Shown here piece by piece: positions 36,201 to 39,907 of a stretch of 39,907 nt of DNA. How positions within the stretch are numbered: the first letter of the stretch is position 1; each line of letters opens with the position of its first letter. The translations under genes were made by a program, and so were the position numbers. The notes beneath the pieces were generated by a model. That model made no database searches, was not told where the DNA came from, and was given only the letters and a program-made list of their open reading frames with translations. Source of the DNA: Actinomycetota bacterium (lineage in GTDB: Bacteria > Actinomycetota > Thermoleophilia > RBG-16-64-13); contig JAAYZX010000062.1 of the NCBI GenBank assembly GCA_012514635.1, positions 1-39,907 on the forward strand, in the 5' to 3' direction.

Positions 36201-36518
36201 GGTAGCCGTGACCGAACTCCAGCGCAGTGTGTGCAGGAAGGCGGCGAAACGACGGGGCGTGTCGAAGCCTCTGGCGGCGAGATCGTCCCACCCCTCGTCT
36301 TCGACTATCATGCGATCGGGTTCGTAGTCCCAATAGACCTGCAGAGTCTGGCCCTGCGCGTCGTCGTCGGCACAGGCGAGACTCACCACCGGCGAGAGCC
36401 CCGGCACGGAGGCCGGCTCGACCTCCTCGACCAGCCAGCGCCGCGAACGGACGAGCACGAGCTCGCCCACCGCGGGGACGCGCTCGGGCAGATAGCGATT
36501 TCCTGCGACAGGCGTCAA
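33189..36518 (-). CDS. drmD: DrmD, SNF2-type helicase of class 1 DISARM
   Basis: 1109 aa, TTG start with GGAGG nine bases upstream. SNF2 helicase motifs: FIADDTGLGKTIEAGLIARE (Walker A near 148), LLIIDEAHHA (DEAH near 254), LFLSATPHNGHS, and in the second lobe LIATDAAREGLNFQ with FDLPWNPGRIEQRNGRIDR (near 640). A long coiled-coil C-terminal half is rich in Glu/Arg/Leu. By family knowledge this gene, with drmMI, distinguishes class 1 DISARM from class 2. It starts the operon; an inverted repeat overlapping its probable promoter is listed separately. Confidence 0.93.
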   Translation of the reverse strand: MTPVAGNRYLPERVPAVGELVLVRSRRWLVEEVEPASVPGLSPVVSLACADDDAQGQTLQVYWDYEPDRMIVEDEGWDDLAARGFDTPRRFAAFLHTLRWSSVTATDPSLFQSPFRAGIKIDAYQMEPLRKALLLPRVNLFIADDTGLGKTIEAGLIARELLLRKKAKHIVVAAPASVLEQWRGELEERFGLVFEILDRAYLGRVRQERGFGVNPWRTHSRFLVSHNLLIDPVYTDPLREWLGDMLPGSLLIIDEAHHAAPSSGGRYGIETKFTRAIRDLAPRFEHRLFLSATPHNGHSNSFSTLLELLDPYRFTRGVKVRGRRDLEDVMVRRLKDDIREIQGGFPKRRVVREVIDDLPGDAPEIVLSDLLDDYRTLREKRFATTTRRTQAAAGLLVVGLQQRLLSSIEAFARSLGVHRETARRQWEKSVGCRTDEARAEREAERFTSAIDGDDDRADLPDEELEAEEAAQLEAATEALEATSPRDAAAEAIWREEQELLDRMQDIAERARWEPDAKIIRLVDWIRVNMCPGLPAVDEEVQGEPPTWNERRVLIFTENRQGTKVYLREMLQSVIEGTDQGDERIEVIDGLTSGARRKELQQRFNTDPAKDPLRILIATDAAREGLNFQAHCTDLFHFDLPWNPGRIEQRNGRIDRKLQPADEVRCHYFVLPQRAEDRVLEVLVRKTERIKKELGSLSKVIDDEVEKRLVKYGIRHSDAEGLAEELDDLDIDADRKKVAAEELEDARERREELEEQIEQCRTLLERSRAWTGFEEGAFRDALSSSLELLGAEPLAADSDEEGRKVWTFPALDRKEYADPSWTATLDTLRTPRKRDQKLADWRREAPIRPVVFEDAGVLTDDVVHLHLEQRVAQRLLARFRSQGFIYHDLSRACLAQSADSIPRVLLLGRLSLYGQRAERLHEEVVPLTARWVDPSRRESALKPYGREAETRTLELLENTLSDRSGREPDEAIRKKLLESAPRDVEGLLPQLEKRAEDLAATAIQRLRQRGEREERLLRELLERQQKRVSEQLARYEKDARQLALDLGFDLEGVGAEEKRQLEADVKWWRIRLKQFGRDLEREPQRIRDFYEVRATRIEPVGLVYLWPETN

Positions 36519-36841
36519 GTCAAACGACCTCCAGGGAACCGTGGCTCGACGGCCGGATCAGCCCGAACCGGCCTCGAGCCTACTTCAACCTGCGCCCTAT
36601 AGTACAACGTCGGTCGGACGTCGGCTAAACACCCGGATACAGAGCGTGTGGCTAGAATGCAGCCTCAGAGACTTTTATGTGACCCACACCACGCAGATAT
36701 GGTGTTGCCCTAACCACCGCAACATGGAGGCCCATCGTGCAGAAGACGCAGGCATTCCTTTGCCGAAGAGCCGGCCGAACCAAAAGACGGGAAGACGGGT
36801 GTTGAGGGTTGGCTGCGGTACCCGCACGACTCAAGGTCGAG
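36519..36841 (-). other. Intergenic stretch upstream of drmD
   Basis: No gene recognised. Holds the probable DISARM promoter (36599-36628) and short dyads near 36690-36740. No clear rho-independent terminator follows rmuC. Confidence 0.35.
36599..36628 (-). promoter_or_regulatory. Candidate DISARM promoter with a dyad in the spacer
   Basis: On the minus strand TTAGCC, 18 bases, TACTAT (36599-36604). The spacer contains an inverted repeat ACGTC-N5-GACGT (36607-36621), well placed for a repressor. The hexamers are only moderate matches, so the call is tentative. It lies about 80 bp before the drmD start. Confidence 0.35.
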
Positions 36842-38170
36842 CTAATCGTCAACCTCTGCAGCGCCCGTGGGAAGGAGCCCGGCGGCGGCTTCTTCAGGGA
36901 GTTCTTCAACCCCTCGCAGCTTTCTCTCGATGGTTCGGCTCTTTCTCGCGGCATCCTCGATGGTGGTGGATGCTTGGTCCAACTTCTTGTGCACCTTCTC
37001 CAGGATCACGCCGAACTGCCCAAACTGCGTCTTGACCGCGCCAAGCAGCTGCCAGACCTCGCTGGACCTCTTCTCTATTGCCAGTGTCTTGAATCCCATT
37101 TGGAGGCTGTTCAAAAGGGCGGCTAGAGTGCTCGGGCCGGCGATCACTACCCGGCACTCGCGTTGCAGGAACTCGGCTAATCCGGGGCGGCGGAGCACCT
37201 CGGCGTAGAGGCTCTCTGTAGGCAGGAACATAAGGCCGAAATCAGTAGTTTTGGGCGGATTGATGTACTTGGCCTGGATGTCCTTTGCTGCCAGTCGTAT
37301 GCGGGCCTCGAGTTGCTTCCCGGCAAGTTCCACACCAGCCATGTCCGCGTTCTCCTGCGCCTCGGTTAAACGTTGATAGTCCTCAATCGGGAACTTGGCG
37401 TCGATCGGCAGGTACACGGACTCCCCCTTCTTGCCATCAGGACCCGGCAATCTGATGGCAAATTCCACCCTGTCGGCACTGGGGGGCCTACAGCAAACGT
37501 TGGCTTCGTACTGCTCGGAGGTGAGAATTTGCTCAAGCAGGTTGCCCAGCTGCACTTCGCCCCACATACCTCTGGCTTTGACATTTGTCAGCACCTTCTT
37601 CAGGTCGCCCACGCCGGCTGCAAGCACCTGCATTTCTCCCAGCCCCTTGTGCACGGCCTCAAGTCGCTCGCTCACTTGCTTGAACGACTCCCCGAGCCGT
37701 TTTTCCAGTGTCGCCTCCAACCGCTCGTCGACGGTCTTGCGCATCTCGTCGAGCTTCTGGCTGTTCTCGGTCTGTAGCTGCTTGAGGCGGTCGTCAACGG
37801 TGGCCCGCAACTCCCCCAGACGCTTCTCGTTTGTGTCGGTCAGGGAGACCAACTGCGTAGCGAAGGTATCAAACTGGGCCTTCTGTTGGGCACCCAGCTC
37901 TCCGACACCACGAATGACGGAGTCTCCCAGGCCCTTGACCCCTGCGGCAACCTCCTCGCGCACCTGCCGCGCATTCGCTGCCGCTTCCTCTCGGCTTCGT
38001 CCCAGTTCTTCTCTCACCACGCGGTCTCCGCGCTCTATCGCCTGAAGGACTTGGAGGAACCGTGGTTCAAGTCCCGCAAGATCAGGCTTGTTGCGGCGGA
38101 CGAGGATGACCAGGAGCACCACCGCCACGAGCACCAGCATTACGATTAATCCCAGCAACGCGACGGTCAT
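36842..38170 (-). CDS. rmuC: RmuC family protein
   Basis: 442 aa. The ATG at 38168-38170 is chosen because AGGAGGAT lies five bases upstream. An N-terminal transmembrane helix (TVALLGLIVMLVLVAVVLL) is followed by a long coiled coil (about 40-190) and the RmuC core: ARGMWGEVQLGNLLEQIL, LPIDAKFP, TDFGLMFLPTESLYAEVL. RmuC has a PD-(D/E)XK-like fold and limits DNA inversions or recombination of short repeats in E. coli; its biochemical activity is uncertain. The gene is full length. It lies between a frameshifted HsdR-N-like gene and drmD, in the same direction as both, with a 323-bp gap before drmD. Confidence 0.93.
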   Translation of the reverse strand: MTVALLGLIVMLVLVAVVLLVILVRRNKPDLAGLEPRFLQVLQAIERGDRVVREELGRSREEAAANARQVREEVAAGVKGLGDSVIRGVGELGAQQKAQFDTFATQLVSLTDTNEKRLGELRATVDDRLKQLQTENSQKLDEMRKTVDERLEATLEKRLGESFKQVSERLEAVHKGLGEMQVLAAGVGDLKKVLTNVKARGMWGEVQLGNLLEQILTSEQYEANVCCRPPSADRVEFAIRLPGPDGKKGESVYLPIDAKFPIEDYQRLTEAQENADMAGVELAGKQLEARIRLAAKDIQAKYINPPKTTDFGLMFLPTESLYAEVLRRPGLAEFLQRECRVVIAGPSTLAALLNSLQMGFKTLAIEKRSSEVWQLLGAVKTQFGQFGVILEKVHKKLDQASTTIEDAARKSRTIERKLRGVEELPEEAAAGLLPTGAAEVDD

Positions 38171-38208
38171 TAAAGATCCTCCTGATCGCACGAGCACGTA
38201 TAGGAAGA

Positions 38209-39068
38209 CTATTCGGCATCAAGAACGGCAGTCCTGGTGACGATAACCGCCATGCCTATCGCGTGCCGAGCCTGCAGTACGCCGCTCCACTCCCGCCGAA
38301 GCGAGTCTCGTATCTCGGCCGGCGCTGGTTCGGTCAGCCGCCTGCGCAGGAGACGGATGAGTCCAGGATCGTCCTCCAGAAAGACGTCTTCCAGAGCTCC
38401 CTCCACCCGGCGATCGACGAACTGACTCTTCCACAGCGTCTCCAATAGATTCTCCCCCAGAGTCTCCTTGTTGAGAAGGCCCAAGGTCTCCACGATGTGG
38501 TCGGTTTGGGCTTCGTCGGAGAGCCGTACGCTGCGAAACAACTTATCCTCGGCATCGACGGCTGCGTGAGAGTTGTAGAGACGATACTCATCACCGTCTG
38601 TGACCACGCACCAGCCCACACCGACCACCGACGCATACCCTAAGACCTGCCGGGCGCACTTACGTTGGTGGAGGGGGTACCCAGAGCTTTTTTGGCTTCG
38701 ATGAAGAGACGCGATTTGCGAAGAGCAAATAGAGCATAGTCGACGGGATCGTCCTGCGGTTTGCGCCGATACTCCCACCGTACCTCGTCCAGTTCATCGA
38801 GCCGCCATCCGAGAACAGAGAGGATAGGGTCGATGAGAATGGCCTTGGTGTCTTGTTCTCCGACGCCCTCTCCGCGCTTTTCGATTTCTTTGATGCGACC
38901 GGACACCCGGGCCACAGTCTCCCCGAGCCTGCGCGTGATGCAGATGAATTCCACAACCACTCTGGCTCCCTTAGCCAGAGACCTGATCGGCGAGGAGCGC
39001 TCATAAGGGTGCGGTCGCTCCACGACCGTCACACGAATGAGCTCAATTTCACTCAAGGGAAACTCCAT
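38209..39068 (-). pseudogene. Frameshifted HsdR N-terminal-type nuclease gene
   Basis: Two overlapping frames form one gene. The first (from ATG 39066-39068) ends with EQDTKAILIDPILSVLGW, VDYALFA and RLFIEAKKALG: the Asp and E-A-K of the PD-(D/E)XK core found in type I R-subunit N-terminal domains. The second (to 38209) continues with CARQVLGYASVVGVGWCVVT, TDGDEYRLYNSHA, the usual following strand. The shift lies near 38660-38680. Total length (about 286 codons) is that of short stand-alone HsdR-N proteins, so this may be a solitary nuclease-like protein that has decayed, or a sequencing error. It precedes rmuC by 38 bp, so co-transcription is likely. Confidence 0.65.
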
Positions 39069-39407
39069 CAGTCCTCTTCCTCTGTGGCATCGGTTCGGAC
39101 GTAGGCGCTACGGTGACCGTGAACTCCTCCAGGAGCTGTTCTTCGTCCTTGCCGCAATGATCTTAATCAGGCAGCCAAGCACGGCGAAAGACCTTGAAAG
39201 ACCTTGATTTCTAGGACCTGCTCCAGTAGAAACGCGACCAAGTCACCATCGGCTACCAGTCTCACCGCCGAAACCTACACACACCTTTTACCGGAAGACG
39301 ATAGACAAACAGCGCGGGCCATGGAAAGCGCTCTTGGGAAAACCGAATAGAATTACCTTGGCTGTCGACTTGGCACATCAAAAATGGAAAGTATCGCTGA
39401 AATAAGG
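39069..39407 (-). other. Stretch between the tRNA-Phe gene and the HsdR-N gene
   Basis: No intact gene. A short minus-strand frame (KDEEQLLEEFTVTVAPTSEP, ending inside the HsdR-N gene) and another with LVADGDLVAFLLEQVLEIK look protein-like, so this may be the tail of an older gene next to the integration site. No direct repeat of the tRNA 3' end was seen elsewhere in the window. Confidence 0.3.
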
Positions 39408-39480
39408 TGGCGGGACCCGGAATTGAACCGGGGACACCATGATTTTCAGTCATGTGCTCTACCAACTGAGCTACCCCGCC
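39408..39480 (-). tRNA. tRNA-Phe (GAA)
   Basis: The cloverleaf is complete: acceptor GGCGGGG with 3' TCCCGCC (one G-U), D arm GCTC AGTTGGTA GAGC, anticodon loop CTGAAAA between CATGA and TCATG, and T arm CCCGG TTCAATT CCGGG. Discriminator A. CCA is not encoded. It is the last tRNA of the cluster and the defence island lies at its 3' side. Confidence 0.95.
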
Positions 39481-39585
39481 ACGGCTGGAATGGGAGGATG
39501 GTATCTGAGAGCGGACGGCATTTCAAGCGCTGTGGTACGCTTTCCCCAACAGGCGAGCGCCGGCCGCATCAGCAGCCGAACAGAG

Positions 39586-39605
39586 AGGTCCTTCGGGACC
39601 TTTTT
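39586..39605 (+). terminator. UUCG-loop intrinsic terminator on the plus strand
   Basis: AGGTCC-TTCG-GGACCT followed directly by a T-run (TTTTTG). It faces away from the tRNA genes, so it may block antisense read-through. No plus-strand gene upstream was recognised. Confidence 0.6.
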
Positions 39606-39678
39606 GTTTGCACTAAGGGGCATCCTGAGCGGCGGTCCACTCCCAGACAACCGGTGTGCAGCGCCATGGCTCCTTAGA

Positions 39679-39708
39679 AAATGGGGACCTCTCACGAGGT
39701 CCCCATTT
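39679..39708 (-). terminator. Intrinsic terminator after tRNA-Asp
   Basis: A perfect 13-bp hairpin, AAATGGGGACCTC / GAGGTCCCCATTT with a TCAC loop, followed by TTTT on the minus strand and near-symmetric on the plus strand. It probably ends the Val-Asp unit or attenuates read-through to tRNA-Phe. Confidence 0.65.
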
Positions 39709-39713
39709 GGGAG

Positions 39714-39788
39714 CGGGAGCGACGGGACTCGAACCCGCGACCTCCGGCGTGACAGGCCGGCGTTCTGGACCAACTGAACTACGCCCCC
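39714..39788 (-). tRNA. tRNA-Asp (GTC)
   Basis: Acceptor GGGGGCG with CGCTCCC, D arm with TTGGTCC, anticodon loop CTGTCAC between CCGGC and GCCGG, T arm GCGGG TTCGAGT CCCGT. Discriminator G; no encoded CCA. Confidence 0.95.
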
Positions 39789-39842
39789 TGGCCACTACTC
39801 TCAGCCGCTCCTACCAGTGCTCATGGTACACCGCCCAGCGAG

Positions 39843-39907
39843 TGGGCGCAGCAGGATTTGAACCTGCGACCCCCTGCTTGTAAGGCAGGTGCTCTCCCAC
39901 TGAGCTA
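39843..39907 (-). tRNA. tRNA-Val (TAC), 5' end beyond window
   Basis: Only the 3' portion is in the window. Anticodon loop CTTACAA between CCTGC and GCAGG, T arm GCAGG TTCAAAT CCTGC, 3' acceptor TGCGCCC with discriminator A. No encoded CCA. Val-Asp-Phe clusters are common in bacteria. Confidence 0.9.

Larger units (their letters stand above)
22482..36518 (-). other. Class 1 DISARM operon plus one extra gene
   Basis: Six genes on one strand: drmD, drmMI, drmA, drmB, drmC and the 241-aa gene. Junctions: drmD/drmMI overlap 19 bp; drmMI/drmA abut; drmA/drmB overlap 4 bp (GTGA); drmB/drmC overlap by one base (TGATG); drmC and the last gene are 6 bp apart. This order and the SNF2 helicase plus adenine methylase define class 1 DISARM, known to restrict phages. 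All core proteins look full length with intact motifs. Confidence 0.9.

Noticed and set aside
39471-39777. About 100-codon frames overlapping the tRNA genes on both strands
   Set aside because: They are chance translations across tRNA genes and terminators.
1-39907. CRISPR arrays, integrase genes, rRNA genes
   Set aside because: None was seen: no regularly spaced repeats, no recombinase motifs and no rRNA-like sequence.

Overview
The window is high-GC bacterial DNA, and almost every gene lies on the minus strand. Five separate reading frames carry S-layer-homology (SLH) domains. The tRNA genes do not encode CCA, and several starts are GTG or TTG behind good Shine-Dalgarno (SD) sequences. Together these suggest a deep-branching, SLH-bearing Actinomycetota-type bacterium (Coriobacteriia or Geothermincolia-like) or a relative. 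This is an inference; there is no rRNA or marker gene here to settle it.

Left part (1-10.8 kb), a cell-surface and signalling block. In order of increasing coordinate: an exported calcineurin-like phosphoesterase cut by the window edge, a PilZ (c-di-GMP receptor) protein, a NarL-type response regulator whose phospho-acceptor Asp is Asn, a small patch of toxin-antitoxin-like gene debris, and three exported SLH proteins: an Asp-box propeller, a zinc metallopeptidase, and a TolB-like propeller. A repeated ACTGAGC element clusters around the PilZ and phosphoesterase genes. The third SLH gene has a candidate promoter with a nine-G tract in its spacer and a 13-bp hairpin just before its SD.

Middle (11-22 kb), a defence-like giant gene followed by a gene graveyard. 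A 1682-aa protein joins a sacsin/NOV-like GHKL ATPase domain to a C-terminal DUF3883 domain with nuclease-like GFD...EVK residues. Beyond it lie broken pieces (an unknown-family pseudogene, an IS3 OrfA relic, an SLH fragment, a frameshifted PD-(D/E)XK nuclease) mixed with a few intact genes: UPF0178, a small membrane protein, a YgbA-like gene on the plus strand, and an exported RCC1-repeat SLH protein.

Right part (22.4-36.5 kb), a complete class 1 DISARM anti-phage operon in the order drmD, drmMI, drmA, drmB, drmC, with overlapping or abutting genes. Six bases after drmC comes a 241-aa gene of unknown function with an R-X4-H motif, which looks like an added component. Upstream are rmuC and a frameshifted HsdR-N-type nuclease gene. 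The window ends in a tRNA-Val/Asp/Phe cluster whose 3' side faces the island, a typical integration setting.

How it may work together: the DISARM genes supply methylation of self DNA, DNA translocation and a phospholipase-D-type nuclease. The 241-aa protein, the NOV-like ATPase/nuclease, RmuC and the HsdR-N relic are candidate partners or independent neighbours in one defence island, inserted between surface-protein genes and tRNA genes.
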